The notes below the pieces were generated by a model. The model was not told the origin of the DNA, did not search any database, and worked only from the letters and a program-made list of their open reading frames with translations. This document shows positions 31,560 to 43,327 of a stretch of 64,000 nt of DNA, piece after piece. The DNA is from Litoditis marina (lineage: Eukaryota; Nematoda; Chromadorea; Rhabditida; Rhabditidae): NCBI GenBank assembly GCA_964036275.1, contig OZ038433.1, forward strand, positions 25,961,485 to 26,025,484. Reading direction: 5' to 3'. Numbering within the stretch: position 1 is the first letter of the stretch; each line of letters begins with the position of its first letter. The position numbers were made by a program, and so were the translations under genes.

Positions 31560-32020
31560 GTCTACCGGTATAGCCCTCTTTTTATTCAAAAGTTGTTCTT
31601 CCTTACTTCATAATCCGTGTTTTGAATCGATAATTGTCGACACTTGCTCCCTATGTTTTCAAAACAGTAAGGATTTGTTTTTGTACACGTTTCGTCGTAG
31701 TACGGATGAGGATGACAGTTTCAGACGTTTTTGGTCAAAATGCAACAGACTAATCTCTCACTTTATAGAAACAATCTTTTCCGTGAAGTCATATTTCGTG
31801 TTTTGAATCGATAATAGTCGTTACCTTTGTATTCAAAACAGTGAGCATTCGTTAACTTTTCGTCGTACGTAAACGAATGCTGATGAAAGTTTTCACACAT
31901 TTTCCCGGAAAATGTAACTTACTCACGGGATATTCCTCTCTTTTGCAAAAACTATTTTCTCCATAAACTCATAATCCGTGTTTTGAATCGATAATAGTCG
32001 ACCCGTGTTCCCTATGTTAT
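31560..32020. repeat. Tandem repeat, three units of about 178 bp
   Basis: TCGTGTTTTGAATCGATAAT-type blocks recur at about 31617, 31796 and 31977, each preceded by a CAATCTTTTCC or CTATTTTCTCC block and followed by a TGTATTC/TATGTT block. Units are diverged. An open frame at 31519-31806 merely follows this repeat. Confidence 0.6.
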
Positions 32021-32097
32021 CAGCTGCCCATAGCGGCCGGCCAAAAAAGACGGGTGCAAATGGATTCCAGCGCCACTCGTATCCTCTCCTCTTTTTA

Positions 32098-32300
32098 GCT
32101 GCTACAACCTCCCTTGCACCCAAAATCAATAAAGTAGTAACCTATCGGTACTAATAGGTCATCTATCGCAAAATAAGAGTGAGGCTTTTCTAGGAAAACA
32201 TGCAAATTGTGATGTGTCCTAATTCGAGTTGTGGTTTGATCCCTGAACATAGTTTTCATTTGCTAAAACCTCCCTTGCACCCAATATCACTAATATTTAT
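32098..32300. repeat. Two-copy repeat of an ACCTCCCTTGCACCCAA block
   Basis: AACCTCCCTTGCACCCAA followed by an ATCAATAA or ATCACTAA tail occurs at about 32105 and 32268, roughly 162 bases apart. It adjoins the preceding repeat array and may belong to the same decayed locus. Confidence 0.5.
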
Positions 32301-33461
32301 TGAGCCCCAGTAGACTAACGTATGCATATAGGTGTGTAACTTTTACTGTGAGAAACACTTGTAGTTTGAACTAAAGAGTAGAGTCTCACATTCCCCAAAA
32401 TGCACTGAGTACATTGTAGAAATATAGCAAAAACTACTGGGAGTTGCGGATGAAGCAGGAGATTACAAAACCCGTAGTCGTTTCTCTAGTTGTGAATAGT
32501 TTTTCCACTCTTACGTGGACTTTATATGACGCGAAACGGTCTCTTCTTCTATATCATGTGTAATAGATTGATAAATGTTTCATACCAACTTTTGGGCGGT
32601 TAGCATAGCATACTGAAAATTGATGGTATTTCAAGCATCACAGAAGACCCTACTTCGATCAAACTACACTCATTGTCTCGACACTATGTATGTATTGTGA
32701 TTGTATTTTTTTGTGAAGTTGGTTTCTCTCTCCCTCAGAAAACTACCGAGCGCTTACATCCTTATCAACTGTAAGAGTTTCAAAAAGTGGGAATTTATGG
32801 AAGCAGTAAGTGTTCTAGTTTATTCATTCAAGACGTTCTCACTCTCATCAACAATCAATTCAGCAAACTCACTGGTAAAACTATGTTTTATATATGGAAA
32901 ATCAAAAAAAAAAGTTTTCCATAAGTTATTTTTTGGGCTCTGATGATTCCGCATTCTGCTTGATAATCTGCCAGAAAACCCCTATCTATTCTGTTATCAA
33001 TCCACGAAACGACCCTTCGCTACGACCTGACAGTTTTGATTCATTTTTTGGAAATGTTAAGAAAAAACATTATTTGAGTCGGTGTCTACTTCATATTTCT
33101 ACCAGCTCAGGCATCAAGAGCCCCAAGGTTAGACTAATAGTATGTGATCTCATTGTTAAAGAACACAGAAATAGTTAAAATAAGGAAATTGCAATTGGAT
33201 GCCACAACTATCCTGCTCAACACGTGAGGAACACGTGTACAGTCGATAACTAAAGAGTAGAATGTCGTGTTTTCTAATTTCTCACGTTAATCGAACTCAT
33301 CCCTGTCTCTTCAACCCATCATCTTCTTTCAACGACATCAAAACGAAAAGGACGATTGGTTCATTGCTGCCAACCAGCTGTCAAGATCAATCAAACCCAA
33401 TTCGCACTTTCTTTTCACCGCTGAAAACAGCTGCGACAGACATGATTTTACGAACTTAATA

Positions 33462-33545
33462 AGCTTAATAGAATAGAATACAATAGTTTAATTGCACATC
33501 TGGCTTTCAACATGATTATATACGGCACTCGAATTGGAGAAATGA
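33462..33545. repeat. Dispersed repeat with AATAG head (copy 2)
   Basis: AATAGAATAGAATACAATAG followed by a TTAATTGCACATCTGGCTTTC block and GGCACTCGAATTG, matching the order and sequence of 22617-22710. Confidence 0.5.
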
Positions 33546-34238
33546 TGAGAACATTTCGGCTGTAGTTACCCACCAAGCATGATTTTCTATAGTTGCTCGA
33601 GATGTACCAGGAGTACGAGTAGGACATTTCCAAGCTGGAGCGACTTTTTTCGTCTACCTAACTATTGACGTAAGCGTTTTCTGATACTATTATTATGTTA
33701 CGAAATGTTTCTCTTCTTTGAACAAAGAACATGGCTGTTTCTGTTACTGACGAACGGCTACTTCGTTTTATGAATAATATTTGCTACATTCTGAGCTTGT
33801 TCATGACGAAGTTATCTCATTCAATTTCTCACGAACCAACTCAATTCGCCTCTTTCACTCGCATAAGTGTTCTCGTGTTCGATTCAAACCGCCATCTTCC
33901 AAATGCTCCTTCACATTTCTAAGAGCTCTTAGGCCTCCTAACTCGCGAAGAGGAAACTACCATTTGAAGCACTCTCACCTTTAATCAAATAGTTTGATAT
34001 AGTATGTGTAGAGGAAGAGGCTCCTGATTACCATATGACATTCAATTTTGTGTTTGGACAAAAACAGTGTATTCAATTTAGCAATTCGTTTTTTCGTGGT
34101 TTTAGTGCATGAACCTACCGTTATGATTTGTATACTATAATCATGTGTATGTATACGATTTTATATTATAGCAGCGCACTTGTTCAACGTTTGCCAATCG
34201 TTTTTTTTTCTGAAAGTGCTCAAATTCCAGGGGGCGCC

Positions 34239-35099
34239 ATGCCGTCTATTCGTTGCGCCCACAAATTGAGTTCGAACAAGAGAAAGGAACGAATAGACAC
34301 TCTGATGGCGTTTCTGAAACACGCCACCAACCAGCAGGTACTATTGAAGTCACCAGAGCTGAATTGTAGTTTGGTCAACTGTTTTGCTGGCTCGAAATTG
34401 TGCTGTGCTTCCAGACGGAGCTACAACTGAAATTGGGCTCTTCTCGTCAGATCCTCAGAGAGAGAGAATGTATCACGAACTTGATTACATACTCAACTTG
34501 ATCATTACATTGAATCACGACGCATGTCTTTTTAAATTCATATTGTTGGCGAACGTTGCTTGCACACAAAATGAATTCACACGCTCGAACTAGATAAACA
34601 TGTGTTGGAACTGCGAAAATCATCATATCTACACGTTTTGGAGTGCTATGTGTTTCAGCTGTTTTCTTATAAAAAAAACTCACTGTGTTTTTTTTGCAGA
34701 TGTCGCAGAAGCTGCACGACGTGTGGGCCACTCCTCAGTCGACTATCGCCGAGGCCAGACTTCTGCTGACACTAGGTACGCAACATTGTCATAAACCACT
34801 CATGATATCTAGGATGTCGTGACGAACAAGGCTTGATTTCAAATGATTCCGATGCGCCGTAAACCACGATTTCATACTGGTTAATCGTATGTTGGATACG
34901 CGAATTCAATGAAGAACTTCGGTAACCTTTCGTTTTTCTCATGCTTTCGTGAGCAGTAATTTGAAAAACACATGAAACTGACTAAATTGTGTACTTCAGT
35001 GCTGCACGCTCCATTTGTAACGCACACGTTTCAAACACTTCGTTTCAGAACGAGAGGAAAGATTTGAAGACTATTGAACATGCGTGTATACCCTATACC

Positions 35100-35168
<69 letters not shown>

Positions 35169-38100
35169 TTCACATTTGTTGGAGTTACTATGATTAGTAT
35201 GTACATCCGTACTTATCTCTCCTTTCACCAAATTAATTTATTCTGCAGGTGCCGATCCCTCAACGCTTTATGACGATGATTACGGGTCGAAAACGTTATT
35301 GGACAGAGTGGATAATGGCAGTGTCTGCGATGTTTGTAACGCAAAATTTGATGACTTTCTCGCGTATGCGGGAGTAATTCACGAGGAAATGTGCGAACAG
35401 GCAGGTTTTTTCTCTATCCGAAACAATATTCATGCTTGTTCAATGTCTCACTTTCTGTTCATCATGATTTCGATTCTTGTTTCATCTTGCTCAATTCAGT
35501 TGGTTTCAACTTTTTTCCTGTTTTCTCTCTATGTATCTCACATGCTTGCATGTGAATAAATCAATCAATAAATCAATTAATCAATTATTACAGCAACTAT
35601 TCTAAATCAAACCACAGTCGTTTTCCATCAAAGATCATGTGGACCAATCTCAGCGCATCGTTCCTTTAAACTGCGATACACTTCTCAAGTTCAGTTTGAA
35701 GGAGAGATGCGGTTGGATTGGTCCACATGATCGTCCAACTTCGAACACTCATCGTGTGGCCTTTCACAGTTTGATGGTGAAGAGACAATGCGTGTGAATT
35801 GAGCTTTCACCCTCATTGATACTCGAACGTGTTCTATAGAAACTGAGGTTTTACCAATCAAACCGTTATCAAAGTTCAATCAGGCCACTTAGTGAGAATT
35901 TGAATGGAATATTTCATTGGTATTTCATTGGTTCACGCTTTACGCGAATGAATGGATTGTAATTCTTATAATCAAATCAATTATGTCAATAGCCGAATCG
36001 TAATTTTTCTATTCTCTTCTTCCAATTTCTTTCTCGCAAGAACAGCTTCCCACCAATTCCTCTGTTTTTTCGTCAAGGCCACGTGATCTGCACATAGCAA
36101 TTAATCAGAATCAACATCAGTTTACACACGCAAAGACCTCCAATCTCATGGACCAGGAAAAACATTTATCTGATCTTATCCATGAACAAAACATGAACAC
36201 TAAACATAATTAAACTAAGTATAACCTAAAGCGCACAAACTAACATACTTATCGATTAGTCGAGTTCAGCTGAAATATTCATACATATTTTCGACCAAGT
36301 TCAGCTGCATTGCAAAGAAAAGTATGAACCGGGTCTAAGCGCGAGAGGGTGTTTCACAATCACGTTCACGTTGTTTTGATTTCATTTCAATTTATTTGTA
36401 TTTATTATAGTTAGTTTGTTTCCAGACTCCCATCAACATCCCCCGCGGCAAGAAGTCCAACTCGGGTCTGCTCCCGCTGTGTCTCGATGGGGGCGGGATG
36501 AGAGGACTCGTATCCGTGGTCAGTACATTTATCAATCTCATTTGAAACATAGAGGGGAAACACTACAAACTTGGAAATAAGTGAACAGACGTTGAACGTT
36601 TGTCGGTTTCGATAACGTTGATTTCTCTATCAGTTTCTCTTTTTCAACATTTGTAAGGCTTCCCAAGCAAATAAGTTTATATAGATGTATTATACAAACG
36701 TGAAACTTTCGAATCAGTTGCGCATGTGCGCGAGCAACATTCATGTTCTGCACATCTTCTTTGCTGCAGCCACATTTTAAGACATTAAACCAGAATACAC
36801 CCAGGGTCGATATAATATTTGTTCAGGTTTGCCTTCTTTTCGCTTCCAAGCGACTACTGGGAGACGAATGTCTGGTGGACTATTTTGACTGGCTGATTGG
36901 AACAAGGTATAGTTCACACCATTCCTACTGAGACTTCTACAGTAACACACACTTTCCGAAGGATGTTGTGAAGCTGAAAATTCAGTTCATGGAAAATCCT
37001 CTCGTATATTTAATGTACCTGAGAAAGAGAATGAGGTGCGAAAATCCTGAACCTTTTCGATCATAAATAAGTGAGGAAAACGGCTGAAAGTTTCGAAATC
37101 TCACTGTAGGAGTCTCAGTAGGAATGAAAAAGACTATAACCAGATACTTTTCAATAACAAATTATTGTCGACTTTTGCTTTCGATTCTGATTACCGTTTA
37201 CGACAAGTGTTGGAAATTATTATCAATCAAATTGAAACGCATTCGTTAACCACTTAGTAACCGTGAGATTCACCCAAAAAAGTTATAAAGGGTTACTAAA
37301 GCGTTAATAGAAATAGGGTTATATGGTGAACTGTTACTGTAACCCGGTTAACGGTTAACTGGCATGAAAAGTTGACAATTCCCTGTGGAACATGCCCCAA
37401 AAATCTAGGTTCGTCAGATGTATTTGGTGTTCGTGGCGTACTCTCCCCACTTCATACATGCGATTTACCACCAGCTGAAACCGTTATCTATCCTAACCGT
37501 TGTATGTAAACTATGTTTCGCGCGCCAGGTAATACTCTCTCGGTATCGATAACTCTTAGTCGAAAATTTCAGAACTCGAAAAACTCGAAACTCGAAAAAC
37601 TCGAAATTTCGAAAATTCGAAAAACTCGAAACTCGAAAAACTCGAATTTTCGAAAACTCGAAAAACTCGAAATTTTTAACTCGATTAACAACCCTAACTC
37701 TTAGTGAACCATTTTCAGTACCGGTTCCATGTTGGCTCTTTCCACTGCAAATGGTTGGTCATTGACAGAATGTTTCCATCTTTATTGGGACATGAAACGA
37801 CAGATTTTCCTCGAGGGAAGCACAATGGCCAGACTTCTTGGGGATCAGGTGAAAAAAAATACATTTTTTACAGGTTTTTCAACTCTCAGTTTTGCATCAT
37901 AAAGGTGATATGACAGTTTCTTACCTTAAAATTTGTAAGCTCCAAGATGAAAGTCGTTGAACTCCGAGTTATACGCCTAATCAATTAGTTTTCATAGTGG
38001 GTTAAATGTTACCGTGTACACATGGAATTTCAACAATTTCATACACTTCAATGCATAATATTATTGTCAGAACATTCCAGGTCGCCACACAAACCAAAAA

Positions 38101-41100
38101 CATCGAGAAGGTTCTGTCGGACTGTTTTCCGACAGAGACCTTCCAACAGTGCTCGCGACGGCTCTCCGTGCCCGCCCTAGACATCTCCAATGCCCCCGCC
38201 AAACTACACATTTTTAGGTAAACCATTCGAACAACCACAAGTGGATAGTGGAAACAAAAAACATAGTCCTCATGCTTTTCAAGTGATTTCTCTCAACATG
38301 TAAGAGTGTTGCGCAAACATAGAGGTTTATGTAAGTTGTTCTTTACCCATGTAATGAAAAAAAATTCTGAAAAACAGTCGACAGAAGTTTAATTGGCACA
38401 CTGCCAAATGTAAAAAAAGTGGGGAAGGAATATGTTATACTCAACGTTCATTTTTGAACGGAGTTTCCACAGTAAGGAAGAGAAAAACAATTATATGGGA
38501 GTATTTTCTTCTTTACTAACTGGTTTTTAGGAACTATTCATTTACTAAACCATTCGGCTATCCGTTGAACGAAGAACAGGACATTTGGTTCAAAGATGCG
38601 GCCAGAGCTAGCAGGTGAGATTCGGAAATGACAGAATTTGCTGATATTTAGCTATTCAAGTCACTTCTCATAATATTCTTCTGCTAGTAAACATATGGGT
38701 GTGATTTTGAGGGACCTTCAAGCTGATTCGTGAACGTTTTGTCAAAAATCTGATGTTTCAGCTAGTTCTACGAATTACTTTTTTTTCCGAGATGCCTCAT
38801 GAGATCATCTCACGAGATATGAGCAGACGTATTTTACACGTTGCACTTGTCTCAATGACGAATTTTGTTTGACAGTACTAAGTTCTTGATTTCACTCTCC
38901 AGCCACGGGCTCTTCGAATAGAGTAACACATAGACATCGGTCAAAGTAGGCTAGGAAAATATTGGTGCCTGATATCGAACGCTCAAAAACATACAGCTAT
39001 ACGTATGTGTCCCATTTTTAGTGCTGCTCCCACCTATTTTGAGCCTTTCGTCTACAACGATAAAAAGTATGTGGACGGATCATTCGTTGCCAACTACCCG
39101 CTCAACATATTGTTCAAGGTAAATTGTTGTACATGAAGTATCACTGCTCGGTCGCAGAAGTCTGTGTGGTGAGCTCAAAGTAAACATCACTGTATCACTG
39201 CTCTCGAAATAATCCAAAACGCTAGAAAAACGCCATAGTCATGTAAATGCTACTAAATAATGATTGATTACGGTAGTTTCTGATCTGAGAGGTTGCTTGG
39301 GCAACCGATTTCTTACCTTAAACTCTGTTCGTAATCCGTACACTTGGTGCCTAGACTTTGGTCAACTGTCCGCTTCGGGGGACGCATAATCCAAATTTTG
39401 TTCACCATTTTGTTCACGATTTACGCAAACTAGTGCAATTAACTGGAAAAGTAAGGTAGACCGTAGACATCGGTAGTTAAATAGCTTGGTTGTTAAGAAC
39501 TTACACGTCGCGGTAGACAAGTCTGGTTCGACGTTCCGCACATTCGTTTCAGGAGTACGACTCCTTCTCCAAGCACAACAACCGCATCAAACTGGCCGGA
39601 GTGGTATCGATTGGTACCGGGGAACCGGCTGTGACGGAGCGAAAGTACAAAAGTGGCACCACCTTCCGATCGAGGGCCAAGAACATGGCACATCTCAGCA
39701 CACTCATCCTTGAGCAGGTTTCTTTTTGAGCCTTCATAAAATTAGTGTAAGCAGGTTTTTATCGTCTACCAGAATGAGACAACTTGAGGGCACAACCATA
39801 CAGAAGTAACCCCGTCTAGATTGTAGGTCTTCATGCACATTGTAGGTTGTCCATTACAACTAATAATCAGGAGTACTAAACTACAAACACAGCAATTGTG
39901 AGCAAAGTGTCTGACTTAAAGAAGGACGATTATGTGGACCAATCCCGTGTCAACGGTCCTTTAAACTGCAATTGAAAAATATATTGCGGTTTAAAGGACT
40001 GAAGCGTTGCGATTGGACCACATAATCGTCCTTCTTTAAATTGTTAAAAATTTTACAAAAGTTATAACTCGAAATGTGTGCTGGGTTCACACGCTAAACT
40101 AAACGTTTGGTCGCCCTATAATTTTCCACGTTCCGAAAGTGTCCATTTGCCTATATAGTAGATAGAAAACTATTTTTGTTGAAGAAGTACGATTATGTGA
40201 TCTAATCACAACGCTTCAGTCCTTTATACTGCAATACATTTTTTTCCAATTGCAGTTTAAAGGACCGTTGACACGGGATTGGTCCGCATAATAGTCCTGC
40301 TCTCTCAGACAGAACCTGGGGTATTTAGAGGGGTACATAGAGGGGCGTGGATCGAAAAATCAATGCCACGCGCAAGTTTTTGAGCCTTCAATGGGGCAAA
40401 AGTGCGGGTTTGAGTGGATAAATTGAATTTTGAGTAAGAAAATGGAAATTAGAGAGAAAATTACACCTAAATACATATATTTCCTCTTGTTTGGTTGAAA
40501 GATGGAGAAGTTAAGTTTTTAGAATCTGGGACTTTGTCCGCAGTTCGCTACCGCAAGACTTGGTACCAGATTCTCCACGGCTAAGTCCCCCGAGATTTGT
40601 CATAGTGAATCGATCATGTCGGCTGATTCAGGGGCATCAGGAAAAAGTCATTCAAAATTAAAAGTCATTAAAGTAAAAGTCATTCAAAAGTAAAAGTCAT
40701 TAATTGTCCATCACTATACTGATAAAGTTTATTATTAATTCACTTTTAGTCAGGATTTGAAAATTACGAAAATTTTCGGAAACATTATTTTTGATTCTCA
40801 ACTGTTTCTGTACTTAATGACTTTTGATTTCGAATGACTTTTACTCTAATGACTTTTAAAGAAGGACGATTATGTGGACCAATCCCGCGACAACGGTCCT
40901 TTAAACTGCAATTGAAAAATGTATTGCGGTTTAAAAGACTAAAGCGTTGCGATTGGACCACATAATCGTCCTTCTTTAATTCCCTGATTCAGGTGGTGGG
41001 TCAAGATCTGACGGCAGTTGAGATGGCGCAGGATCGCTGTCATGCCGACCACATACCGTTCGTTCGTATCAGTCCCAAGGTAAGTAGATCAATGATTAGT

Positions 41101-42503
41101 TACCTGAGAAGTGTTAAAATCCCAGAAAACAAATGACCAAATGACGCTAAGATCAAGGTACACATCATCCCCAGTAGCATGACCTTTTCTGTCCAAAGAA
41201 TGGTACTACAAAACTGTTACAGGTTTTAAAAATGATATTTCCTCCTTCTACTTTCTCTAAATTAGTTTAGCAACAAATCCATTCCAAAAAATCCCACGTT
41301 GAAAGTTACACTGTACAAAATGACTGATTCAGGGAATAAACGTTCGAATCGATCAAATTGATGATGGAAAGTTGATGGACATGATTTGGACGACACTTCG
41401 ATATCTGGTACAATCGTTTCTCTCCAACACAAGTGGAAAATATAATAAATGGCAGTGTATGGATCATTCTCAGTGAAGACTTAGAAGAGTGAAGAGTTAG
41501 AAGAGCTGACTCAGACAGAACCTGGGGTAGTTAGAGGGGGACATAAGGGGGCGTGGCTTATAAACTCAGGCGTGGCTCGAAGAATCGATGCCACGCGCCA
41601 GTTTTTGAGTCTGCAATGCGTCAAAACTGCGGTTTTGAGTGGATGAAATTAAATTTCGAGTGAAAAATGGAAATTAGAGAGAAAACTAGGTCTAAATGCA
41701 TATATTCCCTCTTGCTTTTGTTAAAAGATGAAGACGTTTCGTTTTTAGAATATGGGACTTATGGGGGCCAATTCTAGAACTAAACGGGTGTTTATGTATT
41801 ATGTAACCTAACCCTTTTGTGGTAACCTATTTTTCAGGTTACTTCGGCAGGTAACCTGGAAGTAACCTGAAACTAAAATCCGGTTACCGTTCACACTAAC
41901 GGTAAAAACCACATTTCGCGTTAGAAAAACAGGTAACCGGTTTTTCATTTTAGGTTACTAACCAGTTACCTACTGAGGTAACCTGAAAAATAGGTTACCA
42001 AAAAAGGTTAGATATAGAATTCACGGACTTAGGGGGGTACTTAGTTCGGAGTAAGTTACCGCAAGACTTGGTACCAGATTTTCCACGGCTAATTCCCATG
42101 AGAATTGTCATAGGAAACGGTACGGGTTGGTCAAATGTGCGTGTACTTTGCTCTCACAACATTTTGGTGGTAGTTCTAAGTTTTCCTGTGTATACGGAAA
42201 TGGGAAATCAAACTACAATTCCCACATGCTCGTCTCCCCCTCCTTGTTTGCAGAAATTTGAAAACCTCTCTTCTTTGGCTTATCTCCAATTCGGAGGTAC
42301 AGCTACAAAAGCTGGAGTGCAATGAGACGCAGGCAGTCTGCATCTCGCTGATCTACACGCTCTTTCGGTGTCTGGAACTTGTCTGAGTATCTATCTGATT
42401 ACAGGTAGATAATGTGGGAGAGGTGGACAAGTTGGGCGAACTCCTGTTCAAGGTGTTTTCCGACAACGACGACCGAAAAAGAAGAAGCAATACAGTTCTA
42501 TGA
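34239..42503 (+). CDS. Calcium-independent phospholipase A2 (patatin-like, iPLA2/PNPLA type)
   Basis: Thirteen exons: 34239-34337, 34700-34775, 35249-35400, 36426-36518, 36827-36906, 37719-37848, 38081-38217, 38531-38614, 39022-39118, 39553-39717, 40993-41079, 41333-41407 and 42405-42503, giving 457 aa in full phase. The patatin domain is complete: oxyanion loop LDGGGMRG (129-136), nucleophile elbow GTSTG (165-169), and the catalytic Asp in YVDGSF (D302; most relatives have DGG). Downstream SIGTGEP and the VRISP region match iPLA2-type enzymes. It should hydrolyse glycerophospholipid acyl esters in the cytosol or at membranes. The 110 residues before the lipase domain show no ankyrin repeats, unlike vertebrate iPLA2-beta. 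Intron 3 begins with GC rather than GT. The ATG lies 8 nt after ATTCCAG. Confidence 0.88.
35105..35164. repeat. (AT)n microsatellite
   Basis: About 60 bases of pure TA dinucleotide in intron 2 of the phospholipase gene. Confidence 0.95.
35628..35740. repeat. Diverged copy of the 124-bp palindromic TTAA element
   Basis: Inverted arms built on GATCATGTGGACCAATC and GATTGGTCCACATGATC with a TTTAAACTG centre, in intron 3 of the phospholipase gene. Ends are degraded and TTAA is not kept. Confidence 0.65.
37565..37685. repeat. Minisatellite of CTCGAAA-type units
   Basis: Repeats of AACTCGAAA / AAACTCGAAAAACTCGAA with TTTCGAAAATTCGAA variants over ~120 bases, ending 30 bases before the acceptor of phospholipase exon 6. 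The open frame across it is low-complexity (KLEKLE, KNSKN) and not a gene. Confidence 0.85.
39916..40039. mobile_element. 124-bp palindromic MITE flanked by TTAA (copy 1)
   Basis: Begins TTAAAGAAGGACGATTATG and ends with its complement, CATAATCGTCCTTCTTTAA. The arms pair over most of their length around a TTTAAACTGCAATTG centre. TTAA at both ends suggests TTAA target duplication, as with piggyBac-type transposition. It lies in phospholipase intron 10. Confidence 0.8.
40180..40303. mobile_element. Diverged, inverted copy of the 124-bp palindromic MITE
   Basis: GTACGATTATGTG...CGGGATTGGTCCGCATAATAGTCC in opposite internal orientation, same intron as copies 1 and 3, with eroded ends. Confidence 0.65.
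40304..40604. repeat. ~300-bp dispersed repeat (uninterrupted copy)
   Basis: Starts CTCAGACAGAACCTGGGG, passes through a GCCACGCGC block and GAGAGAAAA block, and ends near GTACCAGATTCTCCACGGCT. The same order is found at 41510-42112, where an insertion splits it. Confidence 0.7.
40856..40979. mobile_element. 124-bp palindromic MITE flanked by TTAA (copy 3)
   Basis: Exactly 124 bp including both TTAA, nearly identical to 39916-40039. It ends 13 bases before the acceptor of phospholipase exon 11, so it abuts the splice site. Confidence 0.8.
41510..42112. repeat. ~300-bp dispersed repeat (copy split by a nested insertion)
   Basis: Left part 41510 to about 41770 and right part about 42030 to 42112 align with 40304-40604. 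The middle is a different palindromic element (see 41775-42030). Confidence 0.7.
41775..42030. mobile_element. Inverted-repeat element built of GGTTACC/GGTAACC blocks, nested in another repeat
   Basis: The left half (CCTAACCCTTTTGTGGTAAC...) and right half (...GGTTACCAAAAAAGGTTAG) are reverse complements around CGGTAAAAACCACATTT. Outer bases CCAATTCTAGAA and ATAGAATTCA flank it. A half copy lies at 63578-63712. Confidence 0.7.
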
Positions 42504-43327
42504 CATCTTTTTAGCATTTCATTTGTTGTACAGAGGTCCAGTACTCATTTCATAGGCCACATTAACTAATGACAGGGTTTTCACTTAACCAGTACGAGAC
42601 ATAGAGCAAATTTTCGATAGCAACCGTACTATTTTACACTAGAATAGTTTATTTATGTTTTATAGCTAGATTTGCAGTGTGCCCCTTAGCATAGATTTTG
42701 TGTGCAATCTTCCCCAGTGATATCATCATTTTCCCAAGCCATTTCATGAAAACACCCTGTTTTGTCATCGGGTTATTTTGTTAATATTTCCACAAACATT
42801 TCTGTGATATAGAATAATGATAGCTTTTGACGTGGATAAAAAGTTTTATTCAGAATCTGAAACCTATTATGAACTCGAAGATACACAACATGATAATCTA
42901 TACATAATAATATTAGTGAAACTAGAACTATATAAAAAGATAAATACACATTTGATCCATTGAGGGGAAATTTCTTAAACAACCTATTACTTATTGAACA
43001 ATTGAACATGAAAATTGGAGAAAAAGCGAAATTAGCGGAGCACCTTGTTTTAATCATTAAGAGAATTCAGACATTGAGCAGAACGGCAATTATTAGGCAT
43101 AAAAATTCGAGGAAAGAAAAAAAAACATTGCATGATCACTGGTCTGAAAAACTACCCGAGTTGAAATTTGATCTTTTCACTTGTTACGAATCACAGTAAG
43201 CATAAATATGAATAATAAGTAGGCTAACCAATCATCATTTTGTACCCGTTGTGACTAGCACTACACACACCCTGATGAAATGGTCTCCTAACCAGAAGAG
43301 GCGAGACAACTACCGTAACCGCGACCT
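42504..43327. other. Convergent 3' flanks of phospholipase and plexin genes
   Basis: AT-rich, no exon supported. TTTATT at about 42845 could be a minus-strand AATAAA for plexin. The open frame at 42960-43199 is low-confidence. Confidence 0.4.

Larger units (their letters stand above)
28041..34238. other. Gene-poor 6-kb interval
   Basis: I find no multi-exon gene here. It contains the 5' flank of the minus GT11 gene, an inverted-repeat pair near 28615-28780, a single hypothetical ORF at 29156-29524, a tRNA-like relic at 29715-29795, a C-tract near 29910, tandem repeats at 31560-32290 and a dispersed repeat at 33462-33545. Open frames elsewhere are short and without homology cues. Confidence 0.45.

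Noticed and set aside
31519..31806. 95-codon open frame as a gene
   Set aside because: It lies across a diverged tandem repeat, has no splice or homology support and ordinary chance length.
37513..37704. 63-codon frame rich in KLEKLE repeats
   Set aside because: It is the translation of a TCGAAA minisatellite inside a phospholipase intron.
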